Shown here: positions 7,124-13,898 of the stretch, in pieces
Position numbering within the stretch: position 1 is the stretch's first letter
Layout: every line of letters starts with the position of its first letter
The notes under the pieces: generated by a model
The model's input: the letters and a program-made list of their open reading frames with translations, nothing else
Databases searched by the model: none
Told to the model about the DNA's origin: nothing
Assembly (NCBI GenBank): GCA_964626505.1
Contig: CAZVFR010000070.1
Span: forward strand, 1-13,898
Length of the DNA: 13,898 nucleotides
Direction of reading: 5' to 3'
DNA from: CAZUGA01 sp964626505
GTDB lineage: Bacteria > Pseudomonadota > Gammaproteobacteria > Methylococcales > UBA1147
Made by a program: the position numbers and the translations under genes

Positions 7124-7966
7124 CTACAGCGCTTTTTTCGGCCGGGTTCCACGCAGCAGCGTATAACCAATCCGCAGAATCAGCCGTTCTTTCTCGCAAA
7201 CTTCGGAGCGTTTGTGGTAGGCGAGTGTATCTTCAAAGAAACCAGTACCTTTTTTTCCAAGGATTACTTTAATCTTATTTCCATACCTCCTTTGAGCTAT
7301 ATCGGGGTTAATAATTGGGTGTGCAATTTTCGACAGACTCTTATCATTGTGTGTGTTCTCGATAAGTATATGAGGCGCGCAGTATTCGTCGACGTCAGTT
7401 AAGTAGATAAACAAAGTTAGCGCTTTAAAATCAAGTACGTCGTAATGAAAATAGTCTGGGTAGTTGCGGTATAGTATGTTTCCACGTGGCTTCTCACCCG
7501 GCAACGACCAATACATCGTTGTGAACCATAATTTTGGTTCAGATAACAAGTATTTTCTGGCGACGCTGGTAATTGTATCGTTGTATGCAATTTTGTTTAT
7601 TGTCTCACATTCTTCGTGAGGATTTTCATAATCTAGAAACGCATTGTTTCTACAGAATTTTAGAATTTTCGCTAGTGTTTCTTCCGATAGGTCAATTCCG
7701 GGCGAATAGCCATACTTGTTGATATTTTTAATGCTCTGTTCAACATCTAAATACTTGAAAAGGTTGTAATCACGTACGATGAGTGGTTTGTTTTTGGCCA
7801 ATTTTTGATGCGATACTCTAACTACCGCCCCAATGGGGCTTAGTACGGCGAAAGAACGGACTATAAGGCTTACAAAAAGAATCCAATAGCGGTTGTCTAT
7901 GTATTTTTTTATGGTGAAATAGAACCTAGTCAAGTAACGTTGAAACTGACTGTTGGGTGTCGTCAT
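7124..7966 (-). CDS. Phytanoyl-CoA dioxygenase (PhyH) family protein, Fe(II)/2-oxoglutarate-dependent
   Basis: This 280-residue protein has the metal and co-substrate signatures of the PhyH family (PF05721): FHYD with His174 and Asp176 as the HxD pair, AYHKRS with the distal His251, and ILRIGY with Arg265 as a likely 2-oxoglutarate ligand. The core runs from about residue 85 to 270. The first 60 residues include a hydrophobic stretch (about 28-46) that might associate with the membrane. Family members hydroxylate small molecules, lipids or secondary metabolites. In this setting a nucleotide sugar, lipid-linked sugar or acyl substituent is a plausible substrate, but this is inference. It starts at ATG 7966 with no clear ribosome binding site and ends in TAG. 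By eye it is more AT-rich than the neighbouring hydrolase genes, which may point to separate acquisition. Confidence 0.75.
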   Translation of the reverse strand: MTTPNSQFQRYLTRFYFTIKKYIDNRYWILFVSLIVRSFAVLSPIGAVVRVSHQKLAKNKPLIVRDYNLFKYLDVEQSIKNINKYGYSPGIDLSEETLAKILKFCRNNAFLDYENPHEECETINKIAYNDTITSVARKYLLSEPKLWFTTMYWSLPGEKPRGNILYRNYPDYFHYDVLDFKALTLFIYLTDVDEYCAPHILIENTHNDKSLSKIAHPIINPDIAQRRYGNKIKVILGKKGTGFFEDTLAYHKRSEVCEKERLILRIGYTLLRGTRPKKAL

Positions 7967-8417
7967 TGGATCAATTTTTTTAGTAATAAACGGGGCTAAC
8001 TACCTAGTTTAGCTTCAAATTTACCCGATTTCGGCACCAAAAATACTCTTGGTCCTACGTGCAGTGCGCATTTTCTCCTTGTACTCAACAAAATTAAAGG
8101 GCAATCTAAACATTAAGGAGAAGTTTTTATTTCGCTGAGTCGTTACGTTTTTTTTGTAGACCGCGTTTCGACCGTAAAATCTATCCTGTCGATGCCGAGA
8201 GTTGACCTATATTTGTCAAATGCCGGGGTCTTTCGGACATGTTATGCTAATTTGGGATGTCCCGCAAATGACTAATCCTTATCCGCTCAAAACAGTTGAT
8301 GAAAGGGTTTCCTTTCTTCTGTTGCTTCGAAAAAGCCCCGGCTTGGATTTTCTTGGATCGGTACAAGACTCGGCCATGAGTAGACGAAAAATAATCCCTC
8401 AATTGGAATTATTTAGT
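7967..8417. other. 451-base intergenic region between flippase relic and dioxygenase
   Basis: I see no well-supported gene. A plus-strand frame (8202-8504) runs antisense into the flippase and has no recognisable motif. On the minus strand a 30-codon frame (8113-8021) exists; an inner ATG at 8071 follows AAGGAG by only three bases, too close for efficient initiation. An imperfect inverted repeat spans about 8215-8270. The promoter for the dioxygenase may be here, but none stands out. Confidence 0.4.
8021..8113 (-). CDS. Very short hypothetical ORF, doubtful
   Basis: This is a 30-codon frame starting at ATG 8113 and ending TAA at 8021-8023. An internal ATG (8071) would give 16 residues, and it has a perfect AAGGAG three bases upstream. 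The product is basic in the middle (RTARRTK) and resembles nothing I know. It could be a leader peptide for the dioxygenase gene, the end of a decayed gene, or chance. Confidence 0.15.
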   Translation of the reverse strand: MFRLPFNFVEYKEKMRTARRTKSIFGAEIG

Positions 8418-9728
8418 TTATCTTCGTTGAAAGGCATTGCGTATAGCAAACAACGACGGATCAATGCTCAGATAACGCATTACCAGGAGATGAAGCCAAA
8501 TTGATTGTAGTAATATAACTATAACAACAGTTAGCGCCGCACCAATAATCCCGAACTGATCAATTAGGATCGGCGGAAGCGTGATCAAGGCGATCAAAGC
8601 ACATAAAAATACGTAAAGACAATGATCTTGATGCCCAGATATACTCAACAGCTGCGTTACTGGACCAAACACCGCTCTCAGCAATTGTCCAATGGCGAGA
8701 ATCATCAGCGCTTGATATCCGGCTACAAAGGGTTTTCCGAATAAAGCTAGAATAGTTTCGCCGAATAAGCTTAATCCAATCACCGCTGCGGTTGATCCCA
8801 AACATTTCAATACCGTGGCGCGTGTAATGACTGCTTGCAAGGCTTTTTTATCTCCTGTTGCGTAAAGTTCCGATGCTTTTGGTATGGTGGTGGCATCTAT
8901 GGCATGAATCCCGAAGCCGATCAAAACAGCCACTCGGAAACTTGCATTGAAGATCGCCAGCTGCTCCGCGTCGAGATAGATGCCGACCACAATCATGGTC
9001 AATTCCGTAAAATAGACGACAAACAGTGTAATTCCGAGCAAAGGAAGGGCTGTGCGTATCCACAATCCGGTTTGATATTTGGGTGTAATTTTGGGAAATT
9101 TTTTTTTAACTCGCCACAGTACAGCGGGAGCAAGGACTACCAAAATCACTGCCATAACCGCCATGTGAAGCAACATAACGAGTTCAGCCGAGAGCGGATA
9201 CCCATTAAACTCGGTGACAAGTATCGCTATTAAAAGCAGCAAGGGTCAGAAAATGTCATTGGGTAAAAATGTGGTACGAAACCATGAAAAACCGTGTGCG
9301 TTTGCTCCGTGAATCAGGATCAAAGCGAATAAAGGTATCGAAAGGACCGCTAATAACAAAGCATTTTTATATTCTGACGGGATTAGCCGATCGAATGATA
9401 ATATGGATGCGACTCCCAAACCGGCAATTAATAGACTAACTACCAATACAACTTGTATCGAGCGACGGACAAAACCTGTTATCAAATCGGCGCGGTCGAG
9501 GGCTAACCCTTCAGGGATGAAACGCATTACGGCATTTGAGAGTCCTAGACATGCCACCGTGGATAGTAAAATGCAAGCGGAGGACGCGTACACATAAATA
9601 CCCAGATGCGCCGCTCCTATGGATCGTGCCAGAACAATTTGAGTAATAAAAACCAAGGCTGCGCCACCGACTCGACATAGAAATACAACTGCGGTATTGC
9701 TGATTAGTACGGCCTTTTTTTGAGACAC
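8418..9728 (-). pseudogene. wzx: Wzx-like polysaccharide flippase interrupted by an in-frame TGA
   Basis: The frame is open for 436 codons except for one TGA at codon 161 (9246-9248). The first part (9728-9246, 160 residues) and the second part (from codon 162 to TAA at 8418-8420, about 274 residues) are in the same frame and together match the usual length of a polysaccharide-transport flippase (MATE/Polysacc_synt fold). The N-terminus shows the family's VLARSIGAAHLGIY and GLSNAVMRFIPE, and hydrophobic spans continue throughout. The stop falls within FLPNDIF*PLLLLI, where relatives commonly have Arg before Pro, so a CGA-to-TGA transition is the simplest explanation. The start is GTG 9728, two codons after an upstream TAA and without a ribosome binding site. 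The protein would move lipid-linked repeat units across the inner membrane. TTG 9242 could only restart a headless fragment. Confidence 0.8.
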
Positions 9729-9764
9729 TTTTTAAGCGATTGAGTAAGCCATGCAGGGGTAATC

Positions 9765-10006
9765 TGGCATTGTATTGAATGATGGAATCACTTCCCTGTT
9801 GTCGCGCCGTAGCTGCCAGGTTTGTCTGTCGCAATTTTTCCCCATGCTGTGCTGTGGATCTTCAGCATCTTGCGAAAAAAGTACCAAGCAGCCGTCCGAT
9901 TTCGCCGGCAGTGAACCTGGATATCGATAATATCGCTGTCTTGGTTGACAGGGCGTCATAGGTATTCGCGTTTTCATATATTAACGGACATCTCATCGAG
10001 ATGATG
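9765..10006 (-). mobile_element. Degenerate IS6-family transposase fragment
   Basis: In one minus-strand frame the translation reads HLDEMSVNI, stop, KREYL, stop, RPVNQDSDIIDIQVHCRRNR, TAAWYFFRKMLK, then ATDKPGSYGAT, closely following the catalytic domain of IS6-family (DDE_Tnp_IS240) transposases, in which the matching parts read like LDEM, YLWRAVDQDG, RRN-AA-RFFRK and TDK-SYGA. It includes the first catalytic Asp (in LDEM) and the second (in TDK). In-frame stops lie at 9974-9976, 9956-9958 and 9788-9790, and the following REVIPS segment is in another frame. The N-terminal helix-turn-helix part, the final catalytic Glu region and the terminal inverted repeats are not visible, so this is a dead remnant. 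It ends about 40 bases before the flippase start. Confidence 0.75.
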
Positions 10007-10008
10007 AG

Positions 10009-10025
10009 CGATTTCGAGGAAATCG
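10009..10025. repeat. Short perfect inverted repeat
   Basis: CGATTTC (10009-10015) and GAAATCG (10019-10025) are exact reverse complements around a three-base loop, just outside the IS6 relic on the glycosyltransferase side. Its meaning is unclear. Confidence 0.35.
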
Positions 10026-10115
10026 ATTGAGCTAATTACAATTTGGTCATGGATGTCACGGAAACCGAGAGTAAATTGAAGATGAACCCAGGAAAAACAG
10101 TAGTTCAATTTACTA

Positions 10116-11309
10116 TTAATCACGGGTCAGGGAACGTTGGTAAATATTGACGTATTTATCGACCATTCGCTCTAGCGTATAGTTTTCCGCCATTTGCAAA
10201 CACTTCTGCCGTATATCGATCCACGGCAACGGATTTTTCGTCAGATCTTCCAGCTTATGCTTCAGCGAACGATTATCGTCTGGATCAAAAACCCAACCGG
10301 TCTCACCTTCTATAACCATTTCGGGACTCCCGCCATAATTTGATACTAAAACCGGTATTCCGTGTGCATACGCTTCCAAGATGACCAAAGGAGCTGGGTC
10401 ATTGTAAGTGGAAGGTACGACCAAAACGTCAATATTGCGAAACAGCGTCTGCGGTTTTACGAAACCCAGGTGTTCAACATTTTTGCATGGCCAATTGTCT
10501 TTTAGATATTTAACGTAATCTGAGGAGCCTGAGCCAGCAATGTTAAGCTTCCATGATCCGCTTTGGATAGAAGCGAGAGTGGAAAGCAAAAGTTCCAGAC
10601 CCTTAAACGGTGCGAGTCGTCCAAGAAAACCGAGTCGAATTGGGCCGTCATATTCAACGCGCGCCTCATGTGCATCAATTTTGTCGGTGGAATTGCGTAT
10701 GACTTTGCGCATTGCCGTGTTATTAAAATACCCCAGTTCCAAATGTCGGTTAATGATATAGTCACTCACGCCTATGACAGCATCCAGATAATCACAATGC
10801 GCGCGCCTCATTCCGGTCACGATCCTGCACGCCGCACATTGTAGACGACAGTTACTACCGTTAACAAACATGGTGCCGCGCGGGCATGCGAGATAGTGAT
10901 CGTGCAGTGTGTGCACGACTGGCAGCTTTGCTTTATTTGCGATGCGCCACGTTGCAACTGTGAAACCGGCAAGACTGTGTGTGTGGACTAAGTCGGGCTT
11001 TTCTTGGTCTATTAACGCCCGAATCGCTTTTTTCCCGGCTGGATTGAAAGCACTCCAGAAATGCCATAGTATACGCGTCAAAAAATTACGGTTTGGTACG
11101 CGCAGATGGCTTAGGCGATTATTGACCGGTAGATAATATATCTTGACTCCATTAAGGTGCTGAACGCGAAACTGGTTGTCCTTGGACAATGTCGCTACGA
11201 CGACCTCGTGTCCCGCACGATTCAAACCTTCCGCAAGCGCCTGGGTTACCCGATCCGCTCCGCCGACAATATTTGGCGTGTAGTAGGTGTTATAGAGTAA
11301 TATTTTCAA
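10116..11309 (-). CDS. GT4-family glycosyltransferase with a cysteine cluster
   Basis: This 397-residue protein has the GT-B fold architecture of family GT4. The N-terminal domain begins MKILLYNTYYTPNIVGGADR (glycine-rich loop at 14-17) and carries KPDLVHTHS (104-112). The C-terminal domain begins near RLGFLGRLAPFKG (225-237), with IAGSGSS at 257-263 and the nucleotide-sugar site PLVILEAYAHGIPV (307-320). The first Glu of the usual EX7E pair is Asp304; Glu312 is kept. A cluster of Cys142, Cys154, Cys158, Cys161 and Cys172 in the acceptor domain may bind a metal, as seen in a subset of GT4 enzymes. The start is TTG 11309, supported by an AAGGG-type ribosome binding site about nine bases upstream; the nearby ATG is out of frame. 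It is transcribed away from the two plus-strand glycosyltransferases. The sugar and linkage are unknown. Confidence 0.85.
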   Translation of the reverse strand: MKILLYNTYYTPNIVGGADRVTQALAEGLNRAGHEVVVATLSKDNQFRVQHLNGVKIYYLPVNNRLSHLRVPNRNFLTRILWHFWSAFNPAGKKAIRALIDQEKPDLVHTHSLAGFTVATWRIANKAKLPVVHTLHDHYLACPRGTMFVNGSNCRLQCAACRIVTGMRRAHCDYLDAVIGVSDYIINRHLELGYFNNTAMRKVIRNSTDKIDAHEARVEYDGPIRLGFLGRLAPFKGLELLLSTLASIQSGSWKLNIAGSGSSDYVKYLKDNWPCKNVEHLGFVKPQTLFRNIDVLVVPSTYNDPAPLVILEAYAHGIPVLVSNYGGSPEMVIEGETGWVFDPDDNRSLKHKLEDLTKNPLPWIDIRQKCLQMAENYTLERMVDKYVNIYQRSLTRD

Positions 11310-11397
11310 CCTAATTTTCCCTTCATTTTGTGTCTATTCGCTACAATGCCATGCTTCGGTTTATAGGTTTAAAAACACTTTTCATTTTTCTAAGAAA
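11310..11397. promoter_or_regulatory. Divergent intergenic region between glycosyltransferase genes
   Basis: These 88 AT-rich bases separate divergently transcribed genes, so promoters for both directions are expected here. I see no confident -35/-10 pair. The leftward gene has a readable ribosome binding site; the rightward gene has only a weak AAG just before its ATG. Confidence 0.4.
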
Positions 11398-12567
11398 ATG
11401 TTGAAGAATTTAAAAATATTGATGCTTCTGGAAAACGCAGGGGCGGGCTCTGGAAGGCATGTGTTGGATCTGAGTAAAGGGCTCATCAACAGGGAACATC
11501 GAGTACACCTGTTATATTCTCCGTATCGGCTTGAGAAGTCGTTTGAAATTGGCATTAACGCGATAGAGGGATTGACAACTTTTCAAGTGCCCATGATGCG
11601 CGGGCCCAATTATCGGGATATTAAAGGGATCAAGCAAATAAATCGATACATTCGCACGCATGGCGAATTTGACATCGTACACGGACATAGTTCTAAAGGT
11701 GGCGCCATTGCCCGGATCGTCGGAAGCATGAATACCAGTGTTCGCATTTATACACCGCACGCCTTTTATACATTAGATCCAGGCCTAAGCACGCCAAAGC
11801 AGTATTTTTATCGAACGCTGGAACGCATATTGGCGAAATTCTCCGACGGCATTATTTGTGTTTCCCAGGACGAATACAAACACGCACTCAGCTTGCCGAT
11901 TTCACCGGAAAAACTATTTTTGGTTAACAACGGAATAGCACCTTTAAAGAGCGCAGACAGGCAATCATCACGTCGCCGATTGGGTATCGGCAAGGACGAA
12001 TTATGTATCGGCTTCGTCGGGCGGTTGGCGCCCCAAAAATCTTTAGGTCGTTTGATTCACGCCTTTTCCAAAGTATATAACCAATTACCCTCTGCGCGGT
12101 TGGCAATCGTGGGTGACGGACCCGATAAGGTAAAGATGCAGACCCTGGCTAGCTCTCTTAACGTTGGTGATCGCATTATTTGGGCCGGACAGGGCGATGG
12201 TCCAGATTTGATGGCCGGCTTTGATGTGTTTGCGATGTCGAGCCGCTATGAGGCTTTTCCCTATGTTCTACTCGAAGCCGCAGCGAGAGGTCTTCCGATA
12301 ATTACCACACACGTCGGCGGAGCACATGAAATAATTTCGTCTGGTAAAAGTGGTTTTATCTCCGAACAACACGAGGATGAAAAATATTTTTCTTATATTT
12401 TACGTTTGTGCGAGAATCCAAAAAAGCGCGAAGAAATGAGTCATCATGCGAAGGAATCCATCAAAAAGTTTAGCGTCGATCGCATGGTTTCAGAGACGAT
12501 CGATGTTTATACCGCGTGCCTGAAAAAAAGCGCTCGGAGTCGAAATAACATGAAATTTTCCGACTAA
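11398..12567 (+). CDS. GT4-family glycosyltransferase
   Basis: This 389-residue GT-B enzyme has an N-terminal acceptor domain with a glycine-rich loop (ENAGAGSGRHVLDL, 12-25) and FDIVHGHSSKGG (91-102). Its C-terminal donor domain starts at IGFVGRLAPQKS (204-215), with AIVGDGPD at 236-243 and the full EX7E motif (Glu285 and Glu293 in YEAFPYVLLEAAARG). GT4 enzymes of this kind are retaining transferases that use nucleotide sugars at the cytoplasmic face, adding to lipid-linked intermediates of surface polysaccharides. ATG 11398 is used; the ribosome binding site is weak. The next gene starts 28 bases after the TAA, so the two probably share a transcript. Its HGHSSKGG motif matches HGHGAKGG in that neighbour, suggesting related acceptors or common descent. 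Confidence 0.87.
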   Translation: MLKNLKILMLLENAGAGSGRHVLDLSKGLINREHRVHLLYSPYRLEKSFEIGINAIEGLTTFQVPMMRGPNYRDIKGIKQINRYIRTHGEFDIVHGHSSKGGAIARIVGSMNTSVRIYTPHAFYTLDPGLSTPKQYFYRTLERILAKFSDGIICVSQDEYKHALSLPISPEKLFLVNNGIAPLKSADRQSSRRRLGIGKDELCIGFVGRLAPQKSLGRLIHAFSKVYNQLPSARLAIVGDGPDKVKMQTLASSLNVGDRIIWAGQGDGPDLMAGFDVFAMSSRYEAFPYVLLEAAARGLPIITTHVGGAHEIISSGKSGFISEQHEDEKYFSYILRLCENPKKREEMSHHAKESIKKFSVDRMVSETIDVYTACLKKSARSRNNMKFSD

Positions 12568-12595
12568 TCGGGAGCCCATTGCACAGAGATTTCTA

Positions 12596-13705
12596 TTGAA
12601 CGTAATACATTGCTTTCGATCGCCAGTGGGCGGCTTATTTCGCCATGTCTGCGACCATGTTCGCGGCCAAGTTCGACTTGGATTAACGGTTGCAATTATC
12701 TGCGACTCCTTGACTGGCGGAGATTATGCCGAACACACACTAGGGCAACTAAGCTCTGATTATGGCGTAAAGGTTCATCGAATACCCATGTGTCGTACTT
12801 TGGGATGGGCAGATAAAGCCACGCTCAACCGAACCAATGAGATTTGCCGGCAAGTAGCGCCCGACATTCTTCACGGTCACGGAGCTAAAGGCGGCGCATA
12901 TGCTCGATTGTTAGCGAGATTGCATAATCTTAAATCGGTGTATACTCCGCACGGCGGTGCATTACACTATGATCCGAAACACCCAATCGGTATTTTTTAC
13001 CTCGCCTTCGAACGCTTATTAAGGTTTATTTCGAACGGAATTATTTTTGAAAGCAAATTCAGCCAGGAAACTTATCTTAAAAACATTGGCCCCATTCACG
13101 GACCCCATCGGGTGATCCATAACGGTCTGTTTATCGAAGAATTCAAATCTGCTTTCGATTGTGAAGATTGTCATGATTTTTTATTTATCGGCGAGCTGCG
13201 AATGCTAAAAGGTCTCGATGTACTGCTGCAAGCAACAGCACTTTTAAAGACGAAACGGCCAATCTCCGTGCAGATTGTGGGGGACGGTCCGGATCTGAAT
13301 TTCCTCAAATCCCGGATACGAGAACTGGAGCTTGACACAGCGGTGACAATAAGGCCGCGTATGTTCCCCGCGAACAGTACTTTCTCATTAGCAAAGTGTA
13401 TTGTAATTCCTTCCCTTAAAGAATCACTTCCGTATATCGTGCTGGAAGCTGCCGCGGCAAAAATACCTCAACTTACAACCAATGTGGGGGGGATTCCCGA
13501 AATTTTCGGCCCTTACACCGATCGCTTAATTCCATCGGACAATCCTGAAGCTTTGGCCGTCGCAATGGGTAACGCCCTAGATAACCCTAAATTAGCCCAA
13601 GATTTTGCCTTGCTTTTACACAAGCATGTTAAAAAATTTTTCCGCGTAGAAAACATGGTCGCGGAAACCATCGATTTTTACGAACAAGTGCTAAAAAGTC
13701 AGTAA
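12596..13705 (+). CDS. GT4-family glycosyltransferase, TTG start
   Basis: This 369-residue GT-B glycosyltransferase opens with FRSPVGGLFRHVCD (7-20), a characteristic N-terminal motif of a polysaccharide GT4 subgroup, and has PDILHGHGAKGG (89-100), VYTPHGG (115-121), FIGELRMLKGLD (197-208), QIVGDGPD (226-233) and the EX7E pair Glu276 and Glu284 (KESLPYIVLEAAA). The start is TTG 12596, since the frame is closed by TGA at 12551-12553 and no ATG or GTG lies between; the conserved N-terminus begins exactly here. A weak AGAG precedes it. It ends in TAA. The remaining 193 bases of the window downstream hold no gene that I can support and no convincing terminator. The sugar transferred cannot be told from sequence. 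Confidence 0.87.
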   Translation: MNVIHCFRSPVGGLFRHVCDHVRGQVRLGLTVAIICDSLTGGDYAEHTLGQLSSDYGVKVHRIPMCRTLGWADKATLNRTNEICRQVAPDILHGHGAKGGAYARLLARLHNLKSVYTPHGGALHYDPKHPIGIFYLAFERLLRFISNGIIFESKFSQETYLKNIGPIHGPHRVIHNGLFIEEFKSAFDCEDCHDFLFIGELRMLKGLDVLLQATALLKTKRPISVQIVGDGPDLNFLKSRIRELELDTAVTIRPRMFPANSTFSLAKCIVIPSLKESLPYIVLEAAAAKIPQLTTNVGGIPEIFGPYTDRLIPSDNPEALAVAMGNALDNPKLAQDFALLLHKHVKKFFRVENMVAETIDFYEQVLKSQ

Positions 13706-13898
13706 AAACTGTCCTGATTTGGCCTATTATTGGTAACTACTTAGCGAACTAAGGAAATACCCCTGCCTGCTCTGATTGCCCTCAAATTTAGTCGAGTACA
13801 ATCGGTCAAATTTTAGCATAATTTGGGTAGTTACTATTATTCTACTGAAGTTTCCTAGAAATTAAAGCTTGTATTTGATGGTCAATAGGGTATTTTGT

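Noticed and set aside
6910..7170. Minus-strand 86-codon frame bridging the dioxygenase and the PslG-like gene
   Set aside because: Much of it lies in other frames of the two real genes, and the unique middle has no recognisable domain.
8215..8270. Imperfect inverted repeat suspected to be an IS end
   Set aside because: Only about 9 of 13 positions pair, and no transposase or second end is present.
8202..8504. Plus-strand 100-codon frame in the gap beside the flippase
   Set aside because: It overlaps the flippase end on the opposite strand, has no ribosome binding site or recognisable motif, and is of a length expected by chance.
9732..9977. Minus-strand 81-codon frame just before the flippase
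   Set aside because: It is a shifted frame of the IS6-family transposase relic; only its last part (REVIPS) matches the transposase, after a frameshift.
10049..10150. Plus-strand 33-codon frame next to the minus-strand glycosyltransferase end
   Set aside because: It overlaps the end of the glycosyltransferase on the other strand and has no recognisable motif or good ribosome binding site.
13733..13834. Inverted repeat GTAACTAC / GTAGTTAC downstream of the last gene
   Set aside because: Eight pairs with an 86-base spacer is too weak for a terminator or attachment site.
1..13898. CRISPR array, tRNA, rRNA, toxin-antitoxin or defence genes
   Set aside because: I looked for spaced direct repeats, tRNA-like cloverleafs and small paired genes on both strands and saw none that could be supported.

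Overview
The window is part of a cell-surface or exopolysaccharide biosynthesis locus. It most likely comes from a Gram-negative proteobacterium of moderate GC content. This rests on the gene types (a Wzx-type flippase, a Wzy/WaaL-type membrane protein, GT4 glycosyltransferases, a PslG-like glycosidase), the standard bacterial code with TAG, TAA and TGA stops and TGG for Trp, and ATG, GTG and TTG starts. No gene here fixes the species, and no rRNA or tRNA is visible.

Layout. On the minus strand, read right to left in transcription order: a GT4 glycosyltransferase with a cysteine cluster (11309-10116); a relic of an IS6-family transposase (about 10006-9765); a Wzx-like flippase broken by one in-frame TGA (9728-8418); a 451-base gap; a PhyH-type Fe(II)/2-oxoglutarate dioxygenase (7966-7124); a PslG/GH39-like glycosidase (6956-5463); a 557-base gap with palindromes; a secreted putative glycoside hydrolase with two golvesin-type C-terminal repeats (4905-2869); a 574-base gap with a strong hairpin; a Wzy/O-antigen-ligase-like membrane protein (2294-1059); and a membrane-anchored SGNH hydrolase (1062-10) whose start overlaps the previous stop. 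On the plus strand, diverging from the first glycosyltransferase, are two related GT4 glycosyltransferases (11398-12567 and 12596-13705).

How the parts could work together (inference). The three GT4 enzymes would build a repeat unit on a lipid carrier, the flippase would move it across the inner membrane, and the Wzy/ligase-like protein would polymerise or transfer it. The SGNH protein may add or remove acyl groups. The two glycosidases may trim or release polymer in the periplasm or outside the cell. The dioxygenase could hydroxylate a building block. An initiating sugar-phosphate transferase and the Wza/Wzc-type export parts are not in the window.

The most notable points are the nonsense codon in the flippase next to a dead insertion sequence, the recent tandem duplication of the golvesin repeat, the dioxygenase inside a polysaccharide locus, a possible pair of mutually exclusive RNA hairpins ahead of the PslG-like gene, and unusually long palindrome-bearing gaps between co-directional genes. 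I did not find a clearly new defence or mobile system.
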